From assembly GCF_025950235.1 (NCBI RefSeq), contig NZ_JAPDDT010000007.1, positions 124,001 through 188,000 on the forward strand: a stretch of 64,000 nucleotides of DNA. Reading direction: 5' to 3'. How positions within the stretch are numbered: the first letter of the stretch is position 1; the number at the start of each line of letters is the position of its first letter. The notes below the pieces were generated by a model. That model worked only from the letters and a program-made list of their open reading frames with translations. It had not been told where the DNA came from and searched no databases. Positions 34,374-43,438 of the stretch are shown here, in pieces. A program made the position numbers and the translations under genes. Source of the DNA: Luteolibacter arcticus (GTDB lineage Bacteria; Verrucomicrobiota; Verrucomicrobiia; Verrucomicrobiales; Akkermansiaceae).

Positions 34374-37006
34374 GCTTCGGTCACGGCGGCAGGTTCCATC
34401 GTTTCCGCATGGAGGCGGAGGGTGAATTCGGCGCCGCCGGCGGGGTGGTTGCGGGCGACGATCTCACCGCCCAAGGCGCGCAGGAAGCCTTTCGTGATCG
34501 AGAGCCCGAGGCCCGTGCCGCCGGCTGGCGCGCCGGGCGAGCGGTAGAACTTGCCAAAGATGCGCCCCTCCTCGCCCGCGGCGATGCCCTTCCCGTGGTC
34601 GCGAACCGTGAACTCAATGTGCTTGCCCCGGCGCGCGACGGCCAGCTCCACCGGTGTGCCCTCCGGCGTGTGGACCGCGGCATTGTGCAGGACGTTTGCG
34701 AGTGCCTGCTCTAACAAGGCGTGGTCGGTCTTTACCAGCGGCATATCCGCACCGATCTGCTCGGTGAAGGTGCGCCCGCGGAAGATCTCGCCCGTCGTTT
34801 CCAGCGCGCTGCCTACGATCTCATGGACGTCGCACCATTCCATGCGCGGCTCGATCACCGAGGACTCGAGGCGGGTCATTTGCAGCAGGCCTTCGACGAT
34901 TCGCTGGAGCCGGCGCGAGGCGGTATCGATCTCGGAGAGGTAGGGATTGCCGGCGGTGCCGTGCGCGTCGAGCGCGGCGCGGATCACGGCAATGGGTGTC
35001 TTGAGCTCGTGGGAAACGCTGTCGAGCAGCGCGCGGCGGAGCTTCTCGCCTTCCTCCAGTCGCTCGGCGTGTTGCACGGCCTGGATGAAATGTTCCTTCT
35101 CTAACACCAGGGCGAGCTGCAGGACGAAAGCTTGTGCCGCCTGACGCTCGGTGAAGGTGAGCCGCCCCGAGTCGCGTTTCAGGCCCAGCGCGCCCATCGT
35201 CGAGGTCGCGGTCTGGAGAGGAAACCAGGTTGCCACCGCGGACGGCAGCGTGTCCGTGAAACGGCCCGCGGCCTGATGATTGGCGAAGGCCCAGGCGGCC
35301 ACCGCGAACTCACTCTCTTCCGGCGCGAAGGCGCTGGCCGGATGCGGGTTCCGGCCAAGCGAATGGTCGTCCTGCCGGAGCAACAACGTGACCTGGCCCC
35401 CGAGGATGGACTCGATGATGCGAAGCGCAGCCTCCAGGCCCTTGTCCGCCTCGGGATGCAGAGCGGCCTGCTGGGTGACCCGCAGCAGGGCATCGGTGTG
35501 GCGCTGTCGCTCGCGTTCGGCGCGCTCCCGCATCTTCAGGCGAGCGGTGAGCTGGCCCATGGAAAGCGCCACGACGAAGAACATCGCAAGCATCGCCATG
35601 TCTTCCGGTTGCTCGACGTGGAGCGTGAAGCGCGGCGGGATAAAAAGGTAGTTCCACCCCACCGCGGACACCGCGGCCATCATCAGTGTGGGCCCGCGGT
35701 CCCAGCGCATCGACCCGAGCACGATCGCCAGCAGGTAGAGGAATGAAGGAACGGTGTAACCGCTGTAGGGCAGCACGAGGAGAGACAGCAACGTCACCCC
35801 TGCGGTGAGGAGCAGCGCGCTGCCGTAGTCGTGCCATCGCGACGCGGGTGCCTTTTCCTCGACGGACTTTGGCCGCTTGCCGGCGAGCGGGCGGACCACG
35901 CAGACATCGATGTCGCCGCTGCCGGAGATGACGCGGTCGGTCAGGGTGGATCTGAAGATCCGCTTGCGTTCGGATTTCCCGACGACGATCTGGCTGACGT
36001 TGCGCTCGCGGGCCACGTCTAACAGCGCCTTCGCCACGTCGTCGCCGGTGACGTGGACGACCTCACCGCCGAGATTGCGGACCAGCGTGAGACCGCGGGA
36101 AAGCAGTTCTTCCTGGTCGGGACGCAGCGGCCGGGAACTCTCGACCCAGACGCCGATCCACGGGCAGCCGACCCTCGCGGCGGCGCGGCGTGTCCAGCGG
36201 ACGAGACTTTCCGAATACGGCGAGGGCGCGACGCCGACGAGTAGCCGGGCATTGGTTTTCCACGGCGTGGCATCACGGCGGGCGCGGCGGAAGTCCTCGA
36301 GATCGCGGTCCACCTTCTCCGCGGTGAAACGCAGGGCAAGTTCGCGCAGGGCGGTGAGGTTGCCTTCGCGGAAAAAGCCTTCCGCGGCGGCATCGGCGCG
36401 CTCGCCCAGATAGACCTTCCCCTCGGACATGCGCTGAAGGAGTTTCTCCACGCTGAGATCGACGAGCTGGATCTCGTGCGCGCGGTCGAGAATGGAATCG
36501 GGTACGGTTTCCTGGACCGCGACACCGGTGACCTGCCGGACGACATCGACCTGGCTCTCGATGTGCTGGACATTGAGCGTGGTGCAGACATCGATGCCCG
36601 CGTCTAACAGCTCGAGGACGTCCTGATAGCGCTTTGCGTGGCGGCTACCTGGGGCGTTGGTGTGGGCGAGTTCATCTACCAGCAGGAAGTCGGGCCGGCG
36701 GGCGAGTGCCGCGTCGAGGTCGAATTCCTCCAGCAGGTGGCCACTGTGTTCGAGCTTCTTGCGCGGGAGGATGTCGACTCCTTCCAGCAGCGCGATCGTC
36801 TCTGCCCGGCCGTGGGTTTCCACGACGCCGGCGAGCACGCGCAGGCCCTCGTTGCGGCGCTGCCGCGCGGCCTGGAGCATGGCGTAGGTCTTGCCGACGC
36901 CCGGGCACATGCCGAGGAAGATGAACAGCCTCCCAGCACGACGCCGACCCTCCTCGCGCTGGACTTGCGCGAGCAGCAGATCGGGGTCGGGGCGGTTGTC
37001 GGTCAT
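34370..37006 (-). CDS. kdpD: KdpD osmosensitive K+ channel sensor histidine kinase
   Basis: An 878-residue kinase from the ATG at 37006. Domains: KdpD N-terminal domain with Walker A GMCPGVGKT near residue 33 and DELAHTNAPGSRHAKRYQDV; a USP-like domain (about 245-370, ARERNVSQIVVGKSERKRIF); four TM helices (about 395-500); a GAF-like region; HisKA with SVSHELKTPIAVIRAALD; and HATPase with NVLHNAAVHTP and GTGLGLSITKGFLRALGG. Kinase and regulator genes overlap. kdpD begins only 4 bp after a PIN-domain toxin gene, an unusual separation from kdpFABC. Confidence 0.96.
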   Translation of the reverse strand: MTDNRPDPDLLLAQVQREEGRRRAGRLFIFLGMCPGVGKTYAMLQAARQRRNEGLRVLAGVVETHGRAETIALLEGVDILPRKKLEHSGHLLEEFDLDAALARRPDFLLVDELAHTNAPGSRHAKRYQDVLELLDAGIDVCTTLNVQHIESQVDVVRQVTGVAVQETVPDSILDRAHEIQLVDLSVEKLLQRMSEGKVYLGERADAAAEGFFREGNLTALRELALRFTAEKVDRDLEDFRRARRDATPWKTNARLLVGVAPSPYSESLVRWTRRAAARVGCPWIGVWVESSRPLRPDQEELLSRGLTLVRNLGGEVVHVTGDDVAKALLDVARERNVSQIVVGKSERKRIFRSTLTDRVISGSGDIDVCVVRPLAGKRPKSVEEKAPASRWHDYGSALLLTAGVTLLSLLVLPYSGYTVPSFLYLLAIVLGSMRWDRGPTLMMAAVSAVGWNYLFIPPRFTLHVEQPEDMAMLAMFFVVALSMGQLTARLKMRERAERERQRHTDALLRVTQQAALHPEADKGLEAALRIIESILGGQVTLLLRQDDHSLGRNPHPASAFAPEESEFAVAAWAFANHQAAGRFTDTLPSAVATWFPLQTATSTMGALGLKRDSGRLTFTERQAAQAFVLQLALVLEKEHFIQAVQHAERLEEGEKLRRALLDSVSHELKTPIAVIRAALDAHGTAGNPYLSEIDTASRRLQRIVEGLLQMTRLESSVIEPRMEWCDVHEIVGSALETTGEIFRGRTFTEQIGADMPLVKTDHALLEQALANVLHNAAVHTPEGTPVELAVARRGKHIEFTVRDHGKGIAAGEEGRIFGKFYRSPGAPAGGTGLGLSITKGFLRALGGEIVARNHPAGGAEFTLRLHAETMEPAAVTEA

Positions 37007-37010
37007 TGCA

Positions 37011-37448
37011 TCAGAGCTTGGGAACCTTGAGCCCGGCCGCCTTGGCCAAGGCAATTTGGCGGGAGTCGAAGGTGAGGAACTCCTTCACGCCGAGGACCAA
37101 CGCAAGCGAGACGTGGAGGACATCGAGGGAACGGGTGCCGAGCTTGGTGCTGAAGCTCGCGCTGAGACGCTCGAACTCATCCACGATTCGTTCAACCGGC
37201 GGGTTCGCCTTGCCATAGACACCCTCCTCAAGCCGGCGCTGGACCTTTTCGAAGACCAAGGCGACTTCGCTTTCCAGAACCTCTCCCCGGAAGACCCGCA
37301 GGCGCATTGCATTGCGGAACTCCAGCTCATGCATCCAGCTCCAGGCGAGAGGGAACGTTTGCGTGGTCATTCGGGCGAGCGCGCGGCTCGTGTTCGCGTC
37401 GCGGCTGTGAACGGATACGAGAAAGCCGGTATCGGCGTAAGCTTTCAT
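37011..37448 (-). CDS. PIN-domain toxin (VapC-like)
   Basis: A 145-residue PIN-domain protein, predicted Mg2+-dependent ribonuclease. It opens MKAYADTGFLVSVHSRDANT with the first conserved Asp at position 6. A second acidic residue is in WSWMHELEFRNAM, a third in GTRSLDVLHVSLALVLG and a fourth in FLTFDSRQIALAKAAGL, matching the PIN quartet. The start overlaps the antitoxin stop (ATGA). Located between the KdpC-like gene and kdpD. Confidence 0.9.
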   Translation of the reverse strand: MKAYADTGFLVSVHSRDANTSRALARMTTQTFPLAWSWMHELEFRNAMRLRVFRGEVLESEVALVFEKVQRRLEEGVYGKANPPVERIVDEFERLSASFSTKLGTRSLDVLHVSLALVLGVKEFLTFDSRQIALAKAAGLKVPKL

Positions 37449-37693
37449 GTATTGCCCCGGTCGTAGTCCATCAATTCGGTCCCGGTGGTTGGCAGGACGC
37501 GGTCACCGAAGATCTCGTCGAGTTCCTTCTCGAAATCCGGGCGTATGATTCTCTTTCGCCGTTCTGGCGGCGGTGGGGAAAGAATGGCCACCACCTTGTT
37601 GCGGCGGGTAATCTGGACGGTCTCGCCGCGCTCGACCCACTCGAGCACGGTGGAGGTCGCGTGCTTCAGCTCGCGGATGTTCGTTGTCTTCAT
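37445..37693 (-). CDS. Phd/YefM-type antitoxin
   Basis: An 82-residue antitoxin from the ATG at 37693: MKTTNIRELKHATSTVLEWV, GETVQITRRNKVVAILSP is the standard Phd/YefM DNA-binding half. The C-terminal half (RRKRIIRPDFEKELDEIFG) would wrap the PIN toxin. Members repress their own promoter, and two spaced palindromes directly upstream are likely operators. A longer frame extending 22 codons upstream would read through those palindromes and is rejected. Confidence 0.9.
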   Translation of the reverse strand: MKTTNIRELKHATSTVLEWVERGETVQITRRNKVVAILSPPPPERRKRIIRPDFEKELDEIFGDRVLPTTGTELMDYDRGNT

Positions 37694-37716
37694 TGTGACA
37701 CAATGATGTAACACAT
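37693..37716. promoter_or_regulatory. paired palindromes, probable operator of the antitoxin-toxin pair
   Basis: Two short palindromes, TTGT-GAC-ACAA (37693-37703) and ATGT-AAC-ACAT (37706-37716), have centres 13 bp apart and lie directly against the antitoxin start codon. Spaced palindromes at the start codon are characteristic of Phd/YefM autoregulation. Confidence 0.6.
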
Positions 37717-37755
37717 GACGCCGGGAGTCAAGGGAGGCGTGGGAAAGCGCGCCGG

Positions 37756-38148
37756 TCACTTCATGGCGTCGAGTGCCACGTTGAGGCGGGCGAGGTTAAC
37801 CCGGTTGCCGCCAATCACCCGGGAAGGATGCGGCTCGGAGACTTCCTCGATCAGCTTGGCAAGTTTCTCGCGGGAGCTTTCATCAAGCTTCCGTTCACGG
37901 ATTACCCGGTCGATTTGAACAGCCACCTTGTCAGGGGCGATCCACGTGACGCCCTGTTCATCTGGAGTAGCCGCGGGATCGTCGGGATGGAAATATCCGG
38001 GACCGGATTGCTTGTCTTCCAACTCGATCATGGCGACGCGCTTTTCGTCGGGCAGAGGCTCCGTGTCTTCGCGCAGGGCCGTCCACCACACGATGCCGGA
38101 GCCACCGAGCAGCAGTGCGGCCATCAAGACGAGGACTGGGCGTTTCAT
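37756..38148 (-). CDS. second KdpC-like protein
   Basis: A 130-residue protein with one N-terminal TM segment (VLVLMAALLLGGSGIVWWTAL). Its C-terminal ~80 residues parallel those of KdpC: GPGYFHPDDPAATPDEQGV matches the FHPRPSA region, and SSREKLAKLIEEV plus RVNLARLNVALDAM matches the KdpC terminus (HVLKLNLALDDL). The central DPHISPANA block of KdpC is replaced by TWIAPDKVAVQID. The start overlaps the kdpC stop (ATGA), so it is coupled to the pump. Likely a diverged, shortened KdpC paralogue acting with or in place of KdpC. Confidence 0.75.
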   Translation of the reverse strand: MKRPVLVLMAALLLGGSGIVWWTALREDTEPLPDEKRVAMIELEDKQSGPGYFHPDDPAATPDEQGVTWIAPDKVAVQIDRVIRERKLDESSREKLAKLIEEVSEPHPSRVIGGNRVNLARLNVALDAMK

Positions 38149-38735
38149 CGGGGTAGGTCGTCGAGCGCGAGGTTGAGTTTTAGCACATGGACGCCGGCAT
38201 CTCCCAGGATGCCGAGGTCGGGCTGATCGGTATGGATCTGCATCAGGTCGCGGACCCTTTCCACTGGCAGGTTGCGGGCCTTGGCGACGCGGGCGGCCTG
38301 CAGTCCGGCATTTGCCGGGCTGATGTGCGGGTCAAGGCCGCTGCCGGACGCGGTGACAGCATCGGCGGGCACGGCTTGATCCGCCGCCAGGCCGTTCGTC
38401 GTTCGATACGCGGCCACCCGGTCCTTGATCTGCTCGTTGAGCTTCTGCGAGGTAGGCCCGAGGTTGGTGCCGCTGGAGCTGGCGGCATCGTAGCCATTCG
38501 CGCCGGCGGCGGACGGCCGAGGGTGGAAGTATTTTTCGCCGGTGAAAGTCTGGCCGAGCAAAGCGGAGCCGACGATCTTGCCGGATGCATCCTTGATCAG
38601 GCTGCCGTCCGCCTTGTCGCGGAAGAGGGTGCGGGTCACTCCGGTGACGAGCAGGGGATAGGCACCGCAGCAGACCACGGCGAGGACGATGGTCGAGCCG
38701 ACCGCAGCCCGGATTTCAGTTCCAAAGGATTTCAT
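38145..38735 (-). CDS. kdpC: K+-transporting ATPase subunit C
   Basis: A 196-residue membrane-anchored subunit that stabilises KdpFAB. One N-terminal TM helix (GSTIVLAVVCCGAYPLLVTGV), then the periplasmic domain: GSALLGQTFTGEKYFHPRPS, ASGSGLDPHISPANAGLQAA (family signature), and the end VHVLKLNLALDDLPR. The gap to kdpB is 3 bp; the stop overlaps the following KdpC-like gene. Confidence 0.96.
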   Translation of the reverse strand: MKSFGTEIRAAVGSTIVLAVVCCGAYPLLVTGVTRTLFRDKADGSLIKDASGKIVGSALLGQTFTGEKYFHPRPSAAGANGYDAASSSGTNLGPTSQKLNEQIKDRVAAYRTTNGLAADQAVPADAVTASGSGLDPHISPANAGLQAARVAKARNLPVERVRDLMQIHTDQPDLGILGDAGVHVLKLNLALDDLPR

Positions 38736-38738
38736 GAT

Positions 38739-40763
38739 TCAAACGAGGTGAAGGGTGGAGATGATGAGGTCGACCGCCTTGATCCCGGCGAAGGGCAAGA
38801 GCAGGCCGCCGAGGCCGTAGACGAGCAGGTTGCGGCGCAGCACGGCCATTGCGCCGAGCGGCTTGTAGGCTACGCCCTTCAAGGCGAGCGGGATCAGGGC
38901 GATGATGATGAGTGCATTGAAGATCACCGCGCTGAGAATGGCGCTCTGCGGCGAAGCGAGATTCATGACGTTGAGCGGCGCGATTGCCGGGAAGGTCACC
39001 ATCAGCATCGCCGGGATGATGGCGAAGTACTTCGCGACGTCGTTGGCGATCGAGAAGGTTGTTAGAGAACCACGGGTCATCAGGAGCTGCTTGCCGATTT
39101 CGACGATCTCGATGAGCTTGGTGGGGTTGCTATCGAGGTCGACCATGTTGCCAGCTTCGCGGGCGGCCTGAGTGCCGGTGTTCATTGCGACGCCGACATC
39201 GGCCTGGGCCAGTGCGGGCGCGTCGTTGGTGCCGTCGCCGGTCATCGCGACCAAGTGGCCGGCCGCTTGCTCGGCGCGGATGCGCTTGAGTTTGTCCTCC
39301 GGCGTGGCCTGCGCCATGAAGTCGTCCACGCCGGCTTCGGCGGCGATCGCGGCGGCGGTCATCGGGTTGTCGCCGGTGATCATCACGGTGCGGATGCCCA
39401 TCTTGCGGAGCTGGGCGAAGCGCTCCTTGATGCCGCCTTTGACCACGTCCTTGAGCTCGACGACGCCGAGGACCTTGGTCCCTTCGGCGACCACCAGTGG
39501 CGTGCGACCGGCACGGGCGGCGGCCTCCACGGCCGCCGAGACATCGGCCGGGAAATGTCCGCCCTGTTCCTCGACCCAGCGCTGCACCGACTCCGCGGCA
39601 CCCTTGCGGATGCTGCGGCCGTCGAGGTCCACGCCGCTCATGCGGGTCTGCGCAGCGAAGGGCACGAAGTGTGCGTGCGGCTGCTGGAGATCCCGGCCGC
39701 GAATGTTGAACTTCTCCTTGGCGAGCACCACGATGCTGCGGCCTTCCGGGGTTTCATCGGCCAGCGAGGAAAGCTGCGCGGCATCGGCCAGCTCGCTTTC
39801 CGTCACGCCGGGAGCGGGCAGGAAGGCGGAAGCCATGCGGTTGCCGATCGTGATGGTGCCGGTCTTGTCTAACAAGAGCACGTCGATGTCACCGGCCGCC
39901 TCGACCGCCCGGCCGCTGGTGGCGATCACATTGCGGCGGATCATGCGGTCGATGCCGCTGATGCCGATGGCGCTCAGCAGGCCGCCGATGGTGGTAGGGA
40001 TCAAGCAGACCAGCAGCGCGACCAGCACCGGCGTGGTGAACTCCATGCCGGCATAGATGCCGAAGGGCTTCAGCGTGATGCAGACGAGCAGGAAGATCAG
40101 CGTCATCGCGGAGAGCAGGATGGTCAGCGCGATTTCGTTCGGTGTCTTCTGGCGCTTCGCACCCTCGACCATCGCGATCATGCGGTCGAGGAAGGTGTTG
40201 CCCTTCTCCGAAGTGATCTTGATGACGATGCGGTCGCTGATGACGCGGGTGCCGCCGGTCACCGCGCTGCGGTCGCCGCCGCTTTCGCGGATGACCGGAG
40301 CCGATTCGCCGGTGATGGCGGCCTCATCGACACTGGCGATGCCTTCGACGACCTCGCCATCGGCGGGGATCACGTCGCCGGTTTCGCAGACGACCAAGTC
40401 GCCTTTCTCAAGCAGGGGAGCGGCCACCGCTTCTTCCTGGCCGTTCTTGGCGAGGCGGCGGGCGATGGTGTCCTTGCGCGCCTTGCGGAGGCTGTCGGCC
40501 TGGGCCTTGCCGCGGCCCTCGGCGACGGCTTCGGCGAAGTTCGCGAAGAGCACGGTGAACCACAGCCAGACCGCGAGCTGGATGATGAAGCCGTGGTCGG
40601 CTTTCGCGGTGAAGATCGCGACGGTGGTCAGCACGGCGCCGACTTCGGTGACGAACATCACCGGGTTCTTCACCATCAGGCGCGGGTCGAGCTTCTTGAA
40701 GGACTCGCCGACAGCGGGCGCCAGGATGGCCTTGTCGAAGAGGGATGGAGCTTTCGTGGACAT
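38739..40763 (-). CDS. kdpB: K+-transporting P-type ATPase subunit B
   Basis: The 674-residue catalytic subunit of the high-affinity K+ pump. The phosphorylated Asp lies in [14 protein letters not shown], the actuator motif is [17 protein letters not shown], and the hinge is [20 protein letters not shown]. Seven hydrophobic segments include [12 protein letters not shown] and [20 protein letters not shown]. Full length. The gap from kdpA is 21 bp. Confidence 0.98.
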   Translation of the reverse strand: MSTKAPSLFDKAILAPAVGESFKKLDPRLMVKNPVMFVTEVGAVLTTVAIFTAKADHGFIIQLAVWLWFTVLFANFAEAVAEGRGKAQADSLRKARKDTIARRLAKNGQEEAVAAPLLEKGDLVVCETGDVIPADGEVVEGIASVDEAAITGESAPVIRESGGDRSAVTGGTRVISDRIVIKITSEKGNTFLDRMIAMVEGAKRQKTPNEIALTILLSAMTLIFLLVCITLKPFGIYAGMEFTTPVLVALLVCLIPTTIGGLLSAIGISGIDRMIRRNVIATSGRAVEAAGDIDVLLLDKTGTITIGNRMASAFLPAPGVTESELADAAQLSSLADETPEGRSIVVLAKEKFNIRGRDLQQPHAHFVPFAAQTRMSGVDLDGRSIRKGAAESVQRWVEEQGGHFPADVSAAVEAAARAGRTPLVVAEGTKVLGVVELKDVVKGGIKERFAQLRKMGIRTVMITGDNPMTAAAIAAEAGVDDFMAQATPEDKLKRIRAEQAAGHLVAMTGDGTNDAPALAQADVGVAMNTGTQAAREAGNMVDLDSNPTKLIEIVEIGKQLLMTRGSLTTFSIANDVAKYFAIIPAMLMVTFPAIAPLNVMNLASPQSAILSAVIFNALIIIALIPLALKGVAYKPLGAMAVLRRNLLVYGLGGLLLPFAGIKAVDLIISTLHLV

Positions 40764-40784
40764 GGTCGGAAAAATAGTGACGTG

Positions 40785-42572
40785 TTAGAAGAGGTTGCCG
40801 CCGTACATCAGGAAGTGCTCGACGATCGGGCCGAGCGCGAGGGCGGGAAGGAAGTTCAGCGCGCCGATGAGCAGCACGGTGCCGATGAGCAGCACGGTGA
40901 AGGTGCCGCCGGAGACCGGGAAGGTGCCGGGGCTGGGCGGCGAGAACTTCTTCTTCGCCAGCGAGCCGGCCAGCGCGAGGATTGGCACGATCATGAGGAA
41001 GCGGCCGATCAACATGGCGAGGCCGAGGGTGACATTGTAGTGCGGATCGCCGTTGGCTGGATTGGCGGTTAGTCCTCCGAAAGCGCTGCCGTTGTTCGCG
41101 GTGGCGGAGCTGTAGGCGTAGAGGATTTCACTGAAGCCGTGCGGCCCCGCATTGTTCAGGCCCGCGAGACCCCAGTCGGAAACGGCGGCCCAGGCGGTGA
41201 AGCCGAGGATCGACATCGTCAGCACCAGCAGGGAGAGCATCGCCATCTTGACCTCGAAGGCATTGATCTTCTTGCCGAGGTATTCCGGCGTGCGGCCGAC
41301 CATCAGGCCGGCGATGAACACCGCGAGCACCACGAAGACGAGCATGCCGTAAAGTCCCGCGCCGACACCACCGATGACGACTTCGCCGAGCTCCATCATG
41401 AACAGCGGCACCAGCCCGCCGATCGCGGTGAAGGAGTCGTGCATCGAATTCACCGCGCCACAGGAGGCGGAGGTGGTGATCACGGCGAAGAGTGAGGAAT
41501 TGAAGATGCCGAAGCGGACTTCCTTGCCCTCGAAATTGCCGTCCGCGGCGGCGACCCCGAGCGCGTGATGGATCGGATTGCCCGCGGCCTCGGCCCACCA
41601 GCAGGTGACCGTGCCGGCGACGAAGAGGATCATCATGGCCGCCCACACCGACCAACCGTGGCCTTGGTTCCCGGTGGATTTGCCGAGATACCAGGTCAAG
41701 CCGCTGCCGATCGCGAAGATCGAAAGCATCTGGATGAAGTTCGCGAGTGGGGTGGGATTCTCGAAGGGATGGGCGGCGTTGGCGTTGACGAAACCGCCGC
41801 CATTGGTGCCGAGCATCTTGATAGCGACCTGCGAGGCCATCGGGCCCTGCGCGATCACTTGTTGGTCCACAGTGGTCGATTCGGTCACCGTTTCACCGGC
41901 ATCGTTGGTTGTCTCGACCTGCACGGTCTGCGGCTCGATCACCTGCGCGGTGTCGTATGCCTTGAAGTTCTGGATCATGCCCTGCGACACGAGGAAGACC
42001 GCGAAGGCCACGCAGATCGGCAGCAGCAGGTAGTAAGTGCAGCGGACCAGATCGACCCAGAAGTTCCCCAGCGCAGTGGTGGTATGGCGGGAAATTCCAC
42101 GCACCAGCGCCGCGGCGATGCCGATGCCGGTGGCCGCCGAAACGAAGTTGTGGAAGGTCAGGCCGACCATCTGCGACAGGTAGGACATGGTCGCCTCGCC
42201 GCCGTAGCTCTGCCAGTTGGTGTTGGTCGTGAAACTGACCGCGGTGTTGAAGGCGAGCGCCGGCGAAAGCGCGGGCAGCCCTTGAGGATTCAGCGGCAAG
42301 ACGTGCTGGAGCCGCAGGATCGCGTAGGTGAACACGACACCCACCAGGCTGAAGAGCAGCATGGCGAGCGCGTAGCCTTTCCAGTCGTGGTCCTGATCGG
42401 ACTTCACGCCCATCAGTCGGTAGGTGAGTTTTTCCACCGGCCGCAGCACCGGGTCGAGCAAGGTTCTCCCGTTCGGATCGAGCACCTTGGTCAGGTAGAT
42501 GCCGAGCGGTTTGGTGATGGCGGCGAGGATGCCCAGGAACAGGGCGAGTTGGAGCCAGTCGTTGGCGTGCAT
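40785..42572 (-). CDS. kdpA: K+-transporting ATPase subunit A
   Basis: The 595-residue K+-binding channel-like subunit, slightly longer than E. coli KdpA (557). The four selectivity-filter-like loops are visible, for example [58 protein letters not shown] and [14 protein letters not shown]. An extra hydrophilic stretch near residue 215 ([20 protein letters not shown]) is longer than in E. coli. The stop TAA is 15 bp after kdpF in transcription order. Confidence 0.98.
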   Translation of the reverse strand: MHANDWLQLALFLGILAAITKPLGIYLTKVLDPNGRTLLDPVLRPVEKLTYRLMGVKSDQDHDWKGYALAMLLFSLVGVVFTYAILRLQHVLPLNPQGLPALSPALAFNTAVSFTTNTNWQSYGGEATMSYLSQMVGLTFHNFVSAATGIGIAAALVRGISRHTTTALGNFWVDLVRCTYYLLLPICVAFAVFLVSQGMIQNFKAYDTAQVIEPQTVQVETTNDAGETVTESTTVDQQVIAQGPMASQVAIKMLGTNGGGFVNANAAHPFENPTPLANFIQMLSIFAIGSGLTWYLGKSTGNQGHGWSVWAAMMILFVAGTVTCWWAEAAGNPIHHALGVAAADGNFEGKEVRFGIFNSSLFAVITTSASCGAVNSMHDSFTAIGGLVPLFMMELGEVVIGGVGAGLYGMLVFVVLAVFIAGLMVGRTPEYLGKKINAFEVKMAMLSLLVLTMSILGFTAWAAVSDWGLAGLNNAGPHGFSEILYAYSSATANNGSAFGGLTANPANGDPHYNVTLGLAMLIGRFLMIVPILALAGSLAKKKFSPPSPGTFPVSGGTFTVLLIGTVLLIGALNFLPALALGPIVEHFLMYGGNLF

Positions 42573-42587
42573 GACAGGGGCGTGATG

Positions 42588-42671
42588 TTAGAATCGCTCC
42601 GGCCAGATCATGGCCGTGAACAGGTAGGCGAGCAGGGCGAGGGCGATGAGCCCGACAACGATGGTTTCCAT
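42588..42671 (-). CDS. kdpF: KdpF, small K+-ATPase subunit
   Basis: A 27-residue peptide read from the ATG at 42671: METIVVGLIALALLAYLFTA followed by MIWPERF. It is one TM helix ending in the PERF motif typical of KdpF, which stabilises the KdpABC complex. It directly precedes kdpA (15-bp gap) and follows another 27-codon frame by 4 bp. Too short for usual gene callers; the call rests on motif, length and position. Confidence 0.92.
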   Translation of the reverse strand: METIVVGLIALALLAYLFTAMIWPERF

Positions 42672-42675
42672 GGGA

Positions 42676-42759
42676 TCAGATGCGTTCGCAGAAGTTGGCG
42701 TAGAGAAAGGCGAGGACGAAAAAGCCCCCGGCGATGCTCAGGTAGATGGCGTCGTTCAT
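42676..42759 (-). CDS. 27-residue membrane peptide preceding kdpF
   Basis: From the ATG at 42759 the frame reads MNDAIYLSIAGGFFVLAFLY then ANFCERI and stops, 4 bp before kdpF. It has a single TM helix with an acidic N-terminus and a C-terminal Cys-Glu-Arg. I recall similar unannotated peptides, of the form MN-x-hydrophobic-CE/DR, ahead of kdpFA in other genomes, so it may be a second small subunit or regulator of the pump. That role is inference. Confidence 0.7.
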   Translation of the reverse strand: MNDAIYLSIAGGFFVLAFLYANFCERI

Positions 42760-42907
42760 ACGCAGCCATGGTCCCACGGTTTCCGGATCCGGGGAGTCAA
42801 AGTCCCGGCGGGAGGCGTCAAGAAAGTGTCAACACGTGGGGACGACCACGCCTCTCCGGAAGGTGGTCAGCCAAGCCGCGACGAACGCATTTTTTCCGCA
42901 ACGGGCT

Positions 42908-43348
42908 TCAGCCCTTCCTGCGCCGCTCGACGGCCGAGGGCTTCTGCAGGTCGTACGGCGTCCCGCAGTACATGCAGCGGAAGCGATTGAGGAAAAGAAT
43001 GCCGAGCACGGCGGTGGTGCCGTGATTGAAGGGACGCAGGCGGGAGGCTTTGACGTGTTTCGCCGCACCGCTGTCGAGCAGCGGGGAACCCTTGCACAAG
43101 GGGCAGCGGGCGGAGCGGCGGCGCAGGAACGCGAACAGCCAGCTCAAGGCGGAAGCGATCACCGAGGCGATCAGCGGCTTCACCAACGTCATCGGCGTGG
43201 GATGAAGGAAGAGAATCACCGCACAGGTGATGAATGCGATGACGCACAGGTAGTGGACCAGCGTGAAGAAGATCGCGCGACTGAACGGCCGCTTGTCATG
43301 AATCGAGCGGGCACGGGAGACAGGATCGGCGACGGGACGGCTGGGCAT
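42908..43348 (-). CDS. hypothetical membrane protein with zinc-ribbon cysteines
   Basis: A 146-residue protein from the ATG at 43348 (MPSRPVADPVSRARSIHDKR). It has two central TM segments (FFTLVHYLCVIAFITCAVIL and VKPLIASVIASALSWLFAFL), then a soluble C-terminal part with two CxxC pairs (RCPLCKGSP and FRCMYCGTPYDL) that probably bind zinc. It lies between hppA and the kdp locus, same strand. No function recognised. Confidence 0.65.
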   Translation of the reverse strand: MPSRPVADPVSRARSIHDKRPFSRAIFFTLVHYLCVIAFITCAVILFLHPTPMTLVKPLIASVIASALSWLFAFLRRRSARCPLCKGSPLLDSGAAKHVKASRLRPFNHGTTAVLGILFLNRFRCMYCGTPYDLQKPSAVERRRKG

Positions 43349-43438
43349 GCGAGAAGCGGATGCTGAGCAGAGCGGGCGGAAAGGTCCTCGGCAAGCCACG
43401 AGGGAGCACATACAGAGCCCCGCCCGGGATTTCCCGTG

